A stretch of 64,000 bases of DNA from Spectribacter hydrogenoxidans (GCF_031846275.1 NZ_JAVRIB010000003.1:1-64000), one strand, 5' to 3'. Numbered from the stretch's first letter, positions 25,538 to 35,361 are shown. Numbers and translations: made by a program. The notes: generated by a model from the sequence alone, not told the origin.

Positions 25538-26571
25538 TGCTTGACCTCCGTCAGGCGATCGAATGCCTTGGTCGTGACTAAAGTATACGCATCCTCTTCA
25601 CCCCGGATAAACAGCACCGCCAACTCGTGCTCCCGGGCGAATGCCATCCCCGTCTCGGGCTCCATCACCAGCAGCGCGGTCGCCAGGCCGTCGGCCATCT
25701 CGGTACTGTCGTGCAGCACTGTCACCGAACGCAGATCATGGGTGACCGGCCGCCCGGTGTCCGGATCGATGGTGTGCGAAAAGCGCTGGCCGTCCAGCTC
25801 GAAGAAGTCCCGGTAGTCGCCGGAGGTCGAAATGCCCTGGCCGTCCAGCGGCACCACCTGGGAGATGTCCCGCCGGCCCGCCACTGGCGCTTCCACCCCC
25901 ACCTGCCAGGCGCGTCCGTCGGGGTTGTGGCCCTGGCCGTACAACTCGCCGCCCAGTTCCACCAGGAAGCGTTCCAGACCGCGGTCGGTCAGGAGGTCAC
26001 GCAGCGTATCCACGCTGTAGCCCTGCGCGATACCGGACAGTTCGAGCTGTGTCTCCGCCGCGGACTTGCGCAGGCCCGGGGGCGTCAGCCTGACCTCGAG
26101 ACCGGACACGCCGGTTGCCGACATGGCCTGATCGATGGCCGCGACCTCCGGGACGTTCTCCGGCGGTACCGCGCCGGGCCCGAACCCCCACAGGGCCAGG
26201 ACCGGCTTCAGGGTGATGTCAAAGCTTCCGTCGGTGGTTTCCCCCAGCGACAACGACCGCTGCACCAACCGCGCCAGCATCGCGGACACATCGACCCACT
26301 GGTCCGCGCCAGCATGATTGAACCGGCTGATATCCGAATCGTCCTGCCAGGTCGACAGCGCCGCATCGATATCGCTCAGCCGCTGGCGAATCGCTTCGTC
26401 GAGTTGATCGCGGAATACGCCATCGGGCGGGTCGACCACGGTCACGGTATAGGTCGTGCCCTGGGCCGGCCCGGTCAGCCGCCATACCTCCGGCCCGGGC
26501 TCGGCGCAGCCGGCGACCAGCAGACCGGCAGCGGCCAGGCAGAACAACTGCCGGGCCAGGTGCAGGCGCAT
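25534..26571 (-). CDS. apbE: FAD:protein FMN transferase (lipoprotein)
   Basis: 345 residues from ATG 26571. Signal peptide with lipobox LLVAGC (Cys about residue 21). ApbE-fold motifs: SRFNHAGADQWVDVS, FDITLKPVLALWGFG, ELSGIAQGYSVD, FLVELGGELYGQG and SHTIDPDTGRPV, followed by the metal-binding Asp in MADGLATALLVM. It covalently attaches FMN to threonines of NqrB and NqrC in the periplasm. Start is 2 nt from the nqrF stop; the 3' end overlaps nqrM. Confidence 0.93.
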   Translation of the reverse strand: MRLHLARQLFCLAAAGLLVAGCAEPGPEVWRLTGPAQGTTYTVTVVDPPDGVFRDQLDEAIRQRLSDIDAALSTWQDDSDISRFNHAGADQWVDVSAMLARLVQRSLSLGETTDGSFDITLKPVLALWGFGPGAVPPENVPEVAAIDQAMSATGVSGLEVRLTPPGLRKSAAETQLELSGIAQGYSVDTLRDLLTDRGLERFLVELGGELYGQGHNPDGRAWQVGVEAPVAGRRDISQVVPLDGQGISTSGDYRDFFELDGQRFSHTIDPDTGRPVTHDLRSVTVLHDSTEMADGLATALLVMEPETGMAFAREHELAVLFIRGEEDAYTLVTTKAFDRLTEVKQ

Positions 26572-26573
26572 GG

Positions 26574-27803
26574 TCAGCCGCCGAAATCGTCGAGCAGGAT
26601 GTTCTCGGGCTCGACGCCCAGATCCTCCAGCAGATTCACCACCGAGGCATTCATCATCGGCGGGCCGCACAGGTAGAACTCGCAGTCCTCCGGTGCCGGA
26701 TGGTCCTTGAGATAGCGCTCGTAGAGCACATCGTGAATGAACCCGGTATCCCCGGTCCAGTTGTCTTCTTCCTTCGCGTCGGACAGGGCGACGTGCCATT
26801 CGAAGTTTTCGTTCTCTTCGGCCAGCTGGTCGAAGTCCTCGACGTAGAACATCTCCCGCTTCGAGCGGGCGCCATACCAGAATGTCATCTTCCGGTCAGT
26901 TCTGATGCGACGCAGCTGGTCGAAGATGTGCGAACGCATCGGCGCCATGCCGGCACCGCCACCCACGAATACCATTTCGGCATCGGTGTCCTTGGCGAAG
27001 AACTCGCCGAACGGCCCGGCAATCGTGACCTCGTCACCTTCCTTGAGGTTGAAGATGTAACTGCTCATCACCCCCGGCGGCACGTCGGGATTGCCCGGCG
27101 GCGGCGTGGCAACACGCACGTTGAGCATTATGATGCCGCGTTCTTCCGGGTAATTGGCCATGGAATAGGCGCGGGTGACGGTCTCGCGATTCACCGCCTT
27201 GTATCGCCACAGGTCGTGCTTGTCCCAGTCCTCGTGGAATTCCGGCTGGATCTCGAAATCCTTGAAGTCGATCTGATAGGGCGGCGCCTGGATCTGGATG
27301 TAGCCGCCGGCGCGGAAGTCGACGTGCTCGCCTTCCGGCAGTTCCAGTATCAGTTCCTTGATGAACGTGGCCACGTTCTGGTTGGATCTCACCCGGCAGG
27401 TCCACTGCTTGACCCCAAAGACCTCCTCGGGCACCTCGATCTTCATGTCCTGCTTGACCGTGACCTGGCAGGACAGGCGGTCGCCCTCGCGGGCCTCGCG
27501 TTTGCTGATGTGTTCTTCCTCGGTCGGCAGGATCGAGCCGCCGCCGTCATGAATCTTCACCCGGCACTGGGCGCAGGTGCCGCCGCCGCCGCAGGCCGAG
27601 GAAACATACAGCTTGGAATCGGCCAGGGCACCCAGCAGTTTGCTGCCGACTGGTGCCTGGATGGTCTTCTCGCCGTTGATCTCGATATCCACGTTGCCGC
27701 TGGCCACCAGCCGCGAGCGGGCACCGAGGATCACCATCACCAGCATCACCACCACGCCGGTGAAAACACCGACCCCGAGAGCAATTTGCGCTAGTTCACC
27801 CAT
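26574..27803 (-). CDS. nqrF: Na+-translocating NADH:quinone reductase subunit F
   Basis: 409 residues. One N-terminal membrane helix (ALGVGVFTGVVVMLVMVILG). A [2Fe-2S] ferredoxin domain follows (SSACGGGGTCAQCRVKI, with the last Cys in LSCQVTV). An FAD/NADH reductase domain has RAYSMANYPEE and FVGGGAGMAPMRSHIF. It is the NADH entry point of the complex. Unusually, 111 nt of REP-like sequence separates it from nqrE. Confidence 0.95.
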   Translation of the reverse strand: MGELAQIALGVGVFTGVVVMLVMVILGARSRLVASGNVDIEINGEKTIQAPVGSKLLGALADSKLYVSSACGGGGTCAQCRVKIHDGGGSILPTEEEHISKREAREGDRLSCQVTVKQDMKIEVPEEVFGVKQWTCRVRSNQNVATFIKELILELPEGEHVDFRAGGYIQIQAPPYQIDFKDFEIQPEFHEDWDKHDLWRYKAVNRETVTRAYSMANYPEERGIIMLNVRVATPPPGNPDVPPGVMSSYIFNLKEGDEVTIAGPFGEFFAKDTDAEMVFVGGGAGMAPMRSHIFDQLRRIRTDRKMTFWYGARSKREMFYVEDFDQLAEENENFEWHVALSDAKEEDNWTGDTGFIHDVLYERYLKDHPAPEDCEFYLCGPPMMNASVVNLLEDLGVEPENILLDDFGG

Positions 27804-27817
27804 AGACTAAATCCATT

Positions 27818-27907
27818 GACCGCAAAGGGCGCAAAGGACGCAAAGCTCAAAAGACGATAATGGAACATTCATTCCCTCCTTCGCTGTCTCTGCGTCCTTT
27901 GCGGTTC
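27818..27907. repeat. REP-like inverted repeat between nqrE and nqrF
   Basis: The left arm at 27818-27845 has 9-nt periodicity built on GCGCAAAGG/ACGCAAAG. The right arm at 27890-27907 is CTGCGTCCTTTGCGGTTC, its inverse. This sequence type (CTTTGCGTCCTTTGCGGTT) is scattered in many proteobacterial genomes between genes. It could form an mRNA hairpin within the nqr transcript. The T tract needed for a classical terminator is absent. Confidence 0.75.
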
Positions 27908-27914
27908 AAGATTC

Positions 27915-28523
27915 TTATAGCTGAATGCCCGAAAACGCCATGAAGCCCAGCGACATCAGGCCCACCGTAATGAAGGTGATGCCCAGCCCCTGCAACCCGT
28001 CGGGCACGTCCGAGTACTTGAGCTTTTCCCGTATGCCCGCCAGCGCGGCGATGGCCAGCGCCCAGCCGATGCCGCTGCCCAGGCCGTAGGTCAGGGATTC
28101 GGTGAAGTTGTAGTCACGCTCCACCATGAACAGCGACCCGCCCAGAATGGCGCAGTTGACCGTGATCAGCGGCAGGAAGATGCCCAGCGCGCCGTAGAGC
28201 GCCGGCATGAATCGGTCCAGGAACATCTCCAGGATCTGGACCATCGCCGCAATCACGCCGATGTAGCTGATCAGACCCAGGAAGGACAGATCCACGTTGG
28301 GCAACCCGGCCCAGGCCAGTGCGCCTTCCTGGAGCAGGAACTGGTAGATCAGGTTGTTCACCGGCACGGTCAGACCCTGCACCACGATCACGGCCACGCC
28401 CAGGCCGATGGCGGTGGAGATCTTCTTGGACAGGGCCAGGAAGGTGCACATACCCAGGAAGAACGCCAGCGCGAGATTCTCGACGAATACGGCCTTCGCC
28501 AGAAGACTGAGATAGGTTTCCAT
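27915..28523 (-). CDS. nqrE: Na+-NQR subunit E
   Basis: 202 residues, about six membrane helices, with the family start METYLSLLAKAVFVENLALA. It contains one of the Cys pairs that ligate the intramembrane iron centre (in FFLGMCTFLALS and ITVNCAILGG). Paralogous to NqrD, with which it forms the inverted-topology pair. Stop-to-start distance to nqrD is 12 nt. Confidence 0.95.
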   Translation of the reverse strand: METYLSLLAKAVFVENLALAFFLGMCTFLALSKKISTAIGLGVAVIVVQGLTVPVNNLIYQFLLQEGALAWAGLPNVDLSFLGLISYIGVIAAMVQILEMFLDRFMPALYGALGIFLPLITVNCAILGGSLFMVERDYNFTESLTYGLGSGIGWALAIAALAGIREKLKYSDVPDGLQGLGITFITVGLMSLGFMAFSGIQL

Positions 28524-28535
28524 GGCCGGTTATCC

Positions 28536-29198
28536 CTAAACGACTTCGGTGCGGTGCACCTGATGGATCTGGTAATCGGCGCGCTCGACTTGCTCGGTCT
28601 TCCAGCTGCGCAGCGCCCAGATGAAGAAGCCGATGATGAAGAACGCGCTTGGCGGCAGCAGCATCAGGCCCAGCGGCTCGTACCACCCGCCCTGGCTGAC
28701 CAGCGGCAGAATCTGGTAGCCCAGCAGCGAGCCGGAGCCGAACAGTTCACGGATACTACCGACCACGATCAGGATCAGGCTGTAGCCGAAACCGTTGCCG
28801 AGGCCGTCGAGAAACGCCATGCCCGGCGGCTCCTTCATGGCGAAGGCCTCGGCACGGCCCATGACGATGCAGTTGGTGATGATCAGCCCCACGAACACCG
28901 ACAGCTGCTTGGCCAGATCGTAGGCGAAGGCCTTCATCACCTGGTCCACCACGATCACCAGCGACGCGATGATGGTCATCTGCACGATGATGCGGATCGA
29001 CGAGGGAATCTGGTTGCGGATCATGCTGATCGCGGCGTTGGAGCATGCCAGCACCGAGGTCAGTGCCAGGCACATCAGCAGTGATGTGGCCAGCTGCGTG
29101 GTAACCGCCAGCGCCGAACAGATCCCCAGGATCTGTAGCGCAATCGGGTTGTTGTTGAACAACGGGTCGGTGACGACCTTGACTGCCTGATTGGACAT
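28536..29198 (-). CDS. nqrD: Na+-NQR subunit D
   Basis: 220 residues, multi-spanning. Recognisable segments are NPIALQILGICSALAVTTQL and LIITNCIVMGRAEAFAMK; each contains a Cys of the iron site. A polar C-terminal tail (SWKTEQVERADYQ) is cytoplasmic. It lies between nqrC and nqrE. Confidence 0.95.
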   Translation of the reverse strand: MSNQAVKVVTDPLFNNNPIALQILGICSALAVTTQLATSLLMCLALTSVLACSNAAISMIRNQIPSSIRIIVQMTIIASLVIVVDQVMKAFAYDLAKQLSVFVGLIITNCIVMGRAEAFAMKEPPGMAFLDGLGNGFGYSLILIVVGSIRELFGSGSLLGYQILPLVSQGGWYEPLGLMLLPPSAFFIIGFFIWALRSWKTEQVERADYQIHQVHRTEVV

Positions 29199-29204
29199 TG
29201 TTGC

Positions 29205-30008
29205 CTATCCCTTACCAATCTGTCCGTCGGTGATATTGCGCAGGAACGGCTTGAAGCCGCGCGGCCCGAACCAGTATTCGATGGTGCCGCTGACCCCGCG
29301 GCTGGTGAGCGTGGCACCGGAAAGGCCGTCCACCTTGTGTTCGGCATCGGGCGTGTCGCTGCCGACGTTGCCCTTGATCACACGCAGCTGCACCTCACCG
29401 TTGTCGTCGTAAATCTTCTTGCCTTCCCAGACCTGCTGCCACTTGGGGTTGGTGATCTCGGCACCCAGCCCCGGGGTTTCGCCCTGTTCGAAATAATTGA
29501 TGCCCTTGACCGTTTCACCGTCCGGCGCCAGCGCGATGAAACCGTACATCTGCGACCACAGACCGTAACCGTGAATGGGCAGAACCAGCGTTTCGATCTC
29601 GCCCTGTTCGTCACGCACCAGATACACCTCGGCATGATTCGCGCGACGCTTGACGCCAGCCGGATCGTCACCCGGCGGGATCTTGGTACTGGTGGAGGGG
29701 TCCTTGGCCGCTTCGCGCTGATCGAAACCGGTGGCCTCCAGATCAGAAGCGTACTCACCGGTTTCCAGATTTACCACGCGCGCCTCGATGCGCTCGTCGA
29801 AGACCTTGTTGACGTCCACGCCGGGCCCGCCGAGTTCCGCCACCGCCAGGATGTTCTGACGCCGATCCGCCTTGGCGTTCTGGGTCTGCAGGGGCTTGAG
29901 ATAGACCGCCGCGGCCGACACCAGCACCGAGCACACCAGACACACGCCTACCGCTACTGTCACCACGTAGGCAACGCCGTTGCGGTTCATGTTGAACAGG
30001 CCTGCCAT
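29205..30008 (-). CDS. nqrC: Na+-NQR subunit C
   Basis: 267 residues. One N-terminal membrane helix (VVTVAVGVCLVCSVLVSAAA) followed by a periplasmic domain. The FMN attachment motif DGLSGATLTSRGV is intact; the threonine after GA is the ApbE target. The start is 1 nt after the nqrB stop. Confidence 0.95.
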   Translation of the reverse strand: MAGLFNMNRNGVAYVVTVAVGVCLVCSVLVSAAAVYLKPLQTQNAKADRRQNILAVAELGGPGVDVNKVFDERIEARVVNLETGEYASDLEATGFDQREAAKDPSTSTKIPPGDDPAGVKRRANHAEVYLVRDEQGEIETLVLPIHGYGLWSQMYGFIALAPDGETVKGINYFEQGETPGLGAEITNPKWQQVWEGKKIYDDNGEVQLRVIKGNVGSDTPDAEHKVDGLSGATLTSRGVSGTIEYWFGPRGFKPFLRNITDGQIGKG

Positions 30009-30009
30009 G

Positions 30010-31284
30010 TCAGCTCGCCTCCGCGGGTTGCTGTTGCGACGACGCCGGTTTGCTCTGCGGGCTCTCGCCGTTAGCAGCCGCCAGACGCGCCTGGCGTCGC
30101 TTGATATTCGCCTGCGTCACGAAATAGTCGATCAGCGGCGCGAAGATGTTGGCAAAAAGGATCGCCAGCATGATGCCTTCCGGATAGGCCGGGTTCACCA
30201 CGCGGATCAGCGCGGTCATGAAGCCGATCAATACACCGTAGTAGAAACGACCCTTGTTGGTCATCGCCGCGCTGACCGGGTCGGTGGCCATGTACACCGC
30301 ACCGAAGGCGAAACCGCCCAGCACCAGATGCCAATACCAGGGCACCGAGAACATCGGGTTGGTGTCACTGCCAATCAGGCCGAACAGCCAGGTGCTGGCC
30401 ACCAGGCCCACCACACAGCCCGCCATGATTCGCCAGGAGGCCACCCGCGTATACAGCAGGAAAGCCGCGCCGAGCAGGATCGCCAGCGTCGAGGTGGAGC
30501 CCAGGGAACCCTGGATGTCGCCCAGGAAGGCATCCCACCAGGTCATCTGGTTGACGATTCCGGCCATGCCCTCGGTGGCGCCGATGCCCAGCGCGGTGGC
30601 GCCGGTGTAGCCGTCGACCGCGGTCCACACCGCATCCCCCGACATGTAGGCCGGGAAGGTGAAAAACAGGAACGCGCGGCCGGTGAGTGCCGGGTTCAGG
30701 AAGTTCTTGCCGGTGCCGCCGAACACTTCCTTGCCGACCACCACGCCGAAGCTGATGCCCATGGCCACCTGCCAGAGCGGAATGTCCGGCGGCAGGGTCA
30801 GCGTGAACAGGATGGAGGTGGCGAAGAAGCCCTCGTTGATTTCGTGATTGCGCACCGCCGCGAACAGCACTTCCCACAGGCCGCCGACGATGAAGGTCAC
30901 CATGTAGGCGGGCAGGAAATACCACAGCCCGTGCACGAAGTTGTCCCAGAAACTGGTCGGGTCGTAGCTGACGCCGAACAGGTGCAGCGGGATCTGGCGC
31001 CAGCCCTCGACGTCATCAAGGCCCATGGCCGCCATCGCCTGGTTGGCCTGGAAACCGGTATTCCAGCAGGCCATGAACATGCAGGGAATGGTGGCCAGCC
31101 AGACGTAGATCATCACCCGTTTCAGATCGATGCCGTCGCGCACGTGGGGCGCGCCGCGGGTGGTATCCGAGGGTGAATAGAAGAAGGTATCCACCATCTC
31201 GTAGAGGGCGTAATACTTCTCCAGCTTCCCGCCCTTGGCGAACAGGGGGTGGAGCCGATCCAGGTAATTGCGTAGGGCGGACAT
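30010..31284 (-). CDS. nqrB: Na+-NQR subunit B
   Basis: 424 residues, about ten membrane helices. The covalent FMN motif occurs in DGYTGATALGIGATEG. It also binds riboflavin and quinone and forms part of the sodium channel. A Pro/Gln/Ser-rich C-terminal tail is slightly longer than usual. It follows nqrA by 40 nt. Confidence 0.95.
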   Translation of the reverse strand: MSALRNYLDRLHPLFAKGGKLEKYYALYEMVDTFFYSPSDTTRGAPHVRDGIDLKRVMIYVWLATIPCMFMACWNTGFQANQAMAAMGLDDVEGWRQIPLHLFGVSYDPTSFWDNFVHGLWYFLPAYMVTFIVGGLWEVLFAAVRNHEINEGFFATSILFTLTLPPDIPLWQVAMGISFGVVVGKEVFGGTGKNFLNPALTGRAFLFFTFPAYMSGDAVWTAVDGYTGATALGIGATEGMAGIVNQMTWWDAFLGDIQGSLGSTSTLAILLGAAFLLYTRVASWRIMAGCVVGLVASTWLFGLIGSDTNPMFSVPWYWHLVLGGFAFGAVYMATDPVSAAMTNKGRFYYGVLIGFMTALIRVVNPAYPEGIMLAILFANIFAPLIDYFVTQANIKRRQARLAAANGESPQSKPASSQQQPAEAS

Positions 31285-31324
31285 GGCTATCTCGGTTTCA
31301 GCGTCTCAACAGGTCCCGGCATCC

Positions 31325-32689
31325 TCAACCGTCGCGCTCGATCTGTTCGAGGCTGGCGCGCAGGTGGGGGCCGAAATCGTACTTGGCCACGTCCACGAAT
31401 GACGCCAGCGCCAGATCCTCCTCGTCGAGCTCCATACAACCCAGTGCCTGGGCAGTATCGGTATCGCGCACCAGCAGCGACCGCAGCAGCTGCGTCGGCA
31501 GAATATCCAGCGGCATGACTTCCTCGTAGTTGCCGATCGGCACCATTGCCCGCGGGCTGCCGTTCTGCGACGTATTGAAGCGATAGCTCACCGGCTTGAG
31601 GATGCTGGAGATGAATACGTTGATCTTGGAGAATCTGTTGCGCCCTGGCATCACCCAGCCCATGAATTCGCGCTCGCGCCCCTCGGGCAACACCGAAACC
31701 TGGGTGTGATAACGGCCCAGGAAACTGGCCCAGCCGGCGGCCCGCCGCCCGGACAGCACCGACCCGGAAATCGCCCGGGAGTCATCGCCGATGATCTCGC
31801 CGTCCAGCAGATCGTCGGTGCTCGCCCCCACGCGGGTACGCAACAGCCGCGGCCGGCGCACGTTGGGACCACCCAGCGCCACCACCCGTGACAGGTCGAG
31901 CCAGCCTTCCGCGAACAACGCGCCCAGGGCGATCACGTCCTGATACCCGACATGCCACACGCAACTCCCCATGCCCACTGGTTCCAGCATATGGATATGG
32001 GTACCCACCAGCCCCGCCGGATGACAGCCGTCGAATCCGGCGGTTACCAGCCTGGGCGAGTCGGTGAGCGGCAATTCGGCGTCCGGCGCCTGGCACAGGT
32101 AGAGCTTGCCGTCGGTGAGCGTCTCGAGCACCTTCAGCCCGGCCCGGAAGCGGTCCGGCTGCTCGGCAATCACCTGCTCGGGCGATGCCGCCAGCGGATT
32201 GGTGTCGACCGCAGTCACGAAGATCGAACGCGGGACGGTGCCAGGCGCCGGCACCTTGCTCAACGGGCGAGTGCGTAACGCGGTCCAGAGGCCGCTGCGG
32301 ATCAGGCGATCCTGCACCGCCTCGCGCCCCATCGCCGTCACATCGGCCACCGGCTCGAAGGTCTCGTGCGGCTTGTCGTCCAGTTCGGGGTCGATGCGTA
32401 TGACCACCGACTGGAGCATCCGGCGGGCGCCGCGATTGATTGCCGTGATCTCGCCACCGGCCGGGGCGGTGTAGATCACCCCGGGGGTCTTCTTGTCCTC
32501 GAACAATGGCTGCCCGAACGTGACCTTGTCGCCTTCGGCCACGAACATGGTCGGTTTCATGCCGACATAGTCGCGCCCGATCAGGGCAACAGCGCGAATC
32601 GCCGCCCCATCCTCGACAACCGGGTCCGGGACCCCGTCGATGGGCAGATCCAGCCCTTTCTTGATCGTAAATCGATGTGCAGTGGCCAT
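31325..32689 (-). CDS. nqrA: Na+-NQR subunit A
   Basis: 454 residues, soluble cytoplasmic subunit that contacts the quinone site. The N-terminus HRFTIKKGLDLPIDGVPDP and the biotinyl-lipoyl-like segment EGDKVTFGQPLFEDKKTPGV are typical. First gene of the nqr operon, so the promoter should lie in the 105 nt between it and secG; I saw no strong boxes there. Confidence 0.95.
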   Translation of the reverse strand: MATAHRFTIKKGLDLPIDGVPDPVVEDGAAIRAVALIGRDYVGMKPTMFVAEGDKVTFGQPLFEDKKTPGVIYTAPAGGEITAINRGARRMLQSVVIRIDPELDDKPHETFEPVADVTAMGREAVQDRLIRSGLWTALRTRPLSKVPAPGTVPRSIFVTAVDTNPLAASPEQVIAEQPDRFRAGLKVLETLTDGKLYLCQAPDAELPLTDSPRLVTAGFDGCHPAGLVGTHIHMLEPVGMGSCVWHVGYQDVIALGALFAEGWLDLSRVVALGGPNVRRPRLLRTRVGASTDDLLDGEIIGDDSRAISGSVLSGRRAAGWASFLGRYHTQVSVLPEGREREFMGWVMPGRNRFSKINVFISSILKPVSYRFNTSQNGSPRAMVPIGNYEEVMPLDILPTQLLRSLLVRDTDTAQALGCMELDEEDLALASFVDVAKYDFGPHLRASLEQIERDG

Positions 32690-32794
32690 CGTTCGCAGTT
32701 CCAGAATGTAACGGTGTCCCCGATCAGCGGTGCTGCGGCGACAACGAGGCGCAACCCCGATGGGGTCGGCAATTCGAGTTGCCCGGCGTAACCC

Positions 32795-33151
32795 TTATTC
32801 GGGAACGCTGTCAGGCGACGGCGTCGACGGCTGCTGGTCCGGCGTCGACTCGTCGTTGAGCAGTTCCGAACCGGGCGCCTCGAGCTGATCGACTACGCTC
32901 TGTTCGGGGGCCGAGCCGCCGCCACCGACCAGATAGGCCAGCGACAGGCTCACCGCGAAGAACACGGTGGCCAGTGCCCCGGTCGCCCGGCTCAGGAAGT
33001 TGGCCGAGCCGCGGGACCCGAACACGGTGCCGGACGCGCCGCTACCGAAGGCGGCGCCCGCATCGGCACCCTTGCCGTGCTGAACCAGGATAAGACCGAC
33101 CAGGCTGATGGCTACCAGCACCTGGACGATGACCAAGATGGTGTAGAGCAT
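32795..33151 (-). CDS. secG: Preprotein translocase subunit SecG
   Basis: 118 residues from ATG 33151. Two membrane helices (LYTILVIVQVLVAISLVGLI and ALATVFFAVSLSLAYLV) flank the conserved cytoplasmic loop VQHGKGADAGAAFGSGAS. An acidic Pro/Ser-rich tail follows. It assists SecYE in secretion. In many gammaproteobacteria a tRNA-Leu and the nuo operon follow secG; here nqr follows and no tRNA is seen. Confidence 0.93.
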   Translation of the reverse strand: MLYTILVIVQVLVAISLVGLILVQHGKGADAGAAFGSGASGTVFGSRGSANFLSRATGALATVFFAVSLSLAYLVGGGGSAPEQSVVDQLEAPGSELLNDESTPDQQPSTPSPDSVPE

Positions 33152-33168
33152 GCTTTTAAGTTTCGCCG

Positions 33169-33921
33169 TCAGTTCGCCCGACAGAGCGCGAGGAAGGAGT
33201 CGGCCTCCAGCGATGCACCGCCAACCAGGCCGCCGTCGACATCCTCGCAGGCCAGCAAATCGGCAGCGTTGTCGGGCTTGACGCTGCCACCGTAAACAAT
33301 CCGCAAAGCGCTGGCGATTGTAGCATCTTCCGCCGCGATCTGGGCACGCAGGAACGCATGAACCGCCTGTGCCTGGGCCGGCGTGGCGGTATGACCGGTA
33401 CCGATGGCCCATACCGGCTCATAGGCCAGCACCACATCAGCGAAGGCCGCCACACCATGGTCTCCCAGAACGGTGCCAAGCTGCCGGCGCAGAACATTCT
33501 CGGTCTGGTCGGCTTCGCGTTCGGCTAGGGTTTCCCCGACACAGAGCACCGGCACCAGGCCGGCATCGCGGGCCAGCGCGAACTTTTCCGAGACCACGTC
33601 ATCGTCTTCGCCATAGAGCGCGCGGCGCTCGGAGTGACCGACAATGGCATGGGTGGCACCGCAGTCGGCCAGCATCCCGGCGCTGACCTCCCCGGTATAG
33701 GCACCCGGCCCGCCCTTGTCGCACACGTTCTGCCCGCCCACCTGCACGCCGGTGCCGGCCAGACGGGCGACCAGGTCGGCGAGATGAACGAACGGGGGGC
33801 AGATCAGCGCATCGATGCCGTCCGGCAACGGCTGTGCCGCCACGGCATCGGCAAAGGACGCCGTATGCGCGCGGCTACCGTGCATTTTCCAATTGCCGGC
33901 GATCAGGGGTTTTCGAGCCAT
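33169..33921 (-). CDS. tpiA: Triosephosphate isomerase
   Basis: 250 residues, (beta/alpha)8 barrel. Active-site residues are visible: Lys in AGNWKMHG, His in VGHSERRALYGE, Glu in LAYEPVWAIGTG. The phosphate loop VYGGSVKPDNAADLL is intact. Glycolysis and gluconeogenesis. 17 nt upstream of secG, 72 nt from glmM. Confidence 0.97.
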   Translation of the reverse strand: MARKPLIAGNWKMHGSRAHTASFADAVAAQPLPDGIDALICPPFVHLADLVARLAGTGVQVGGQNVCDKGGPGAYTGEVSAGMLADCGATHAIVGHSERRALYGEDDDVVSEKFALARDAGLVPVLCVGETLAEREADQTENVLRRQLGTVLGDHGVAAFADVVLAYEPVWAIGTGHTATPAQAQAVHAFLRAQIAAEDATIASALRIVYGGSVKPDNAADLLACEDVDGGLVGGASLEADSFLALCRAN

Positions 33922-33993
33922 GGGCGGCGCCCTTTCGTTGACACAACGGGCGCCGATGCTAGCACAGCCGACCCACCCAACGGCGGCCCGGAA

Positions 33994-35361
33994 TCAGGCC
34001 TCGGCCAAGGTCCTCACAGCCTCGGCAATGCGCTCGGCGCCGGCCGCCACCGCCTCGATATCCAGCCCCTCGACCATCACCCGGATCAGCGGCTCGGTGC
34101 CCGAGGCCCGCAACAGGACCCGACCCCGGCCGGCCAGCTGCGCTTCGACCTCGGTGACCGCCGATGCCAGGCTCTCATGCTCGAGAATGATCGATGCCCG
34201 GTCCTTCTGGACCCGCACGTTGATGAGCTGCTGCGGGCACCGATCCACCTCGGCGGCCAGTTCCTGCAGCGTGCACGCCTGCCGCCGCATCGCCGCCAGC
34301 ACCTGCAGCGCGGAGACGATGCCATCGCCGGTGGTGGTGCGATCCAGGCACAGGATGTGACCGGAGGACTCGCCGCCCAGCAGGCCACCCCGAGCCACCA
34401 GCCGTTCATGCACGTAGCGGTCACCCACCTGGGCCCGCTCGAACGTGATGCCCGCCTTTTCGCAGGCCAGTGCCAGCGCCAGATTGCTCATCTGGGTGCC
34501 CACAACCGGCCCCTGCAGTGCCCCGCAGGCCTGGCGGTCGCGGGCGATGACATACAGCGCCTGATCCCCGTCCACGATCTCTCCGCAGTGGTCGACGAAC
34601 AGGCAGCGGTCGCCATCGCCATCCAGTGCGATACCCAGATCCGCCCCGCGCGCCCGGACCTCGGCTACCAGCGCATCGAGATGGGTCGATCCCACGTTAC
34701 GATTGATATTCAGTCCGTCCGGCTCGGCGCCGATGGCGTGCACTTCGGCGCCCAGTTCGCTGAAAACGTGCGGGGCGACGTGGTAGGCCGCGCCGTGGGC
34801 GCAATCCACCACCATTCGCACCCCGGCCAGCGAGGCCTGCTGAACACGGAAGGTGGATTTGCAGAACTCAACGTAGCGGCCGGCAGCGCTTTCGATGCGT
34901 CTGGCCCGACCCAGGGCGGCCGGGGCCACGCAGGTGAGGGGCTGTTCCAGCCGCGCCTCGATGGCCGTTTCCACCGCGTCCGGCAGCTTGTCGCCACGGC
35001 CGGAGAAGAACTTGACACCATTGTCGTCGAAGGGATTGTGCGAAGCACTGATCACCACCCCGGCATCGGCGTGAAAGGTGCGGGTGAGGTAGGCGATGGC
35101 AGGGGTGGGCATGGGCCCGACCAGCAGTACGTCCACCCCGGCCGCGGCAAATCCGGCCTCCAGCGCGGATTCGAACATGTAGCCGGACAACCGGGTGTCC
35201 TTGCCGATCACCACCGAAGCTCGCGGTCCTGAGCCATTGTCACCATTGGGCGCCAGTTCGCGGCCGGCCGCCCAGCCCAGCCGCAGGGCAAAATCCGGGG
35301 TCATGGGCCACTCGCCCACTCGCCCGCGCACGCCGTCGGTGCCGAAATAGCGTCGCGTCAC
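33994..35361 (-). CDS. glmM: Phosphoglucosamine mutase
   Basis: 455 residues, GTG start. Family signatures YFGTDGVRG, VISASHNPFDDNGVKFF (phosphoserine loop), the Mg2+ loop ALDGDGDRCLFVD and the sugar loop GGESSGHILC are all present. It makes glucosamine-1-phosphate for peptidoglycan and LPS. Overlaps folP by 4 nt. Confidence 0.97.
   Translation of the reverse strand: MTRRYFGTDGVRGRVGEWPMTPDFALRLGWAAGRELAPNGDNGSGPRASVVIGKDTRLSGYMFESALEAGFAAAGVDVLLVGPMPTPAIAYLTRTFHADAGVVISASHNPFDDNGVKFFSGRGDKLPDAVETAIEARLEQPLTCVAPAALGRARRIESAAGRYVEFCKSTFRVQQASLAGVRMVVDCAHGAAYHVAPHVFSELGAEVHAIGAEPDGLNINRNVGSTHLDALVAEVRARGADLGIALDGDGDRCLFVDHCGEIVDGDQALYVIARDRQACGALQGPVVGTQMSNLALALACEKAGITFERAQVGDRYVHERLVARGGLLGGESSGHILCLDRTTTGDGIVSALQVLAAMRRQACTLQELAAEVDRCPQQLINVRVQKDRASIILEHESLASAVTEVEAQLAGRGRVLLRASGTEPLIRVMVEGLDIEAVAAGAERIAEAVRTLAEA

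Noticed and set aside
32690..32794. tRNA-Leu expected downstream of secG
   Set aside because: No acceptor or T-loop pattern (GGTTCGAATCC-like) was found on either strand of the spacer.
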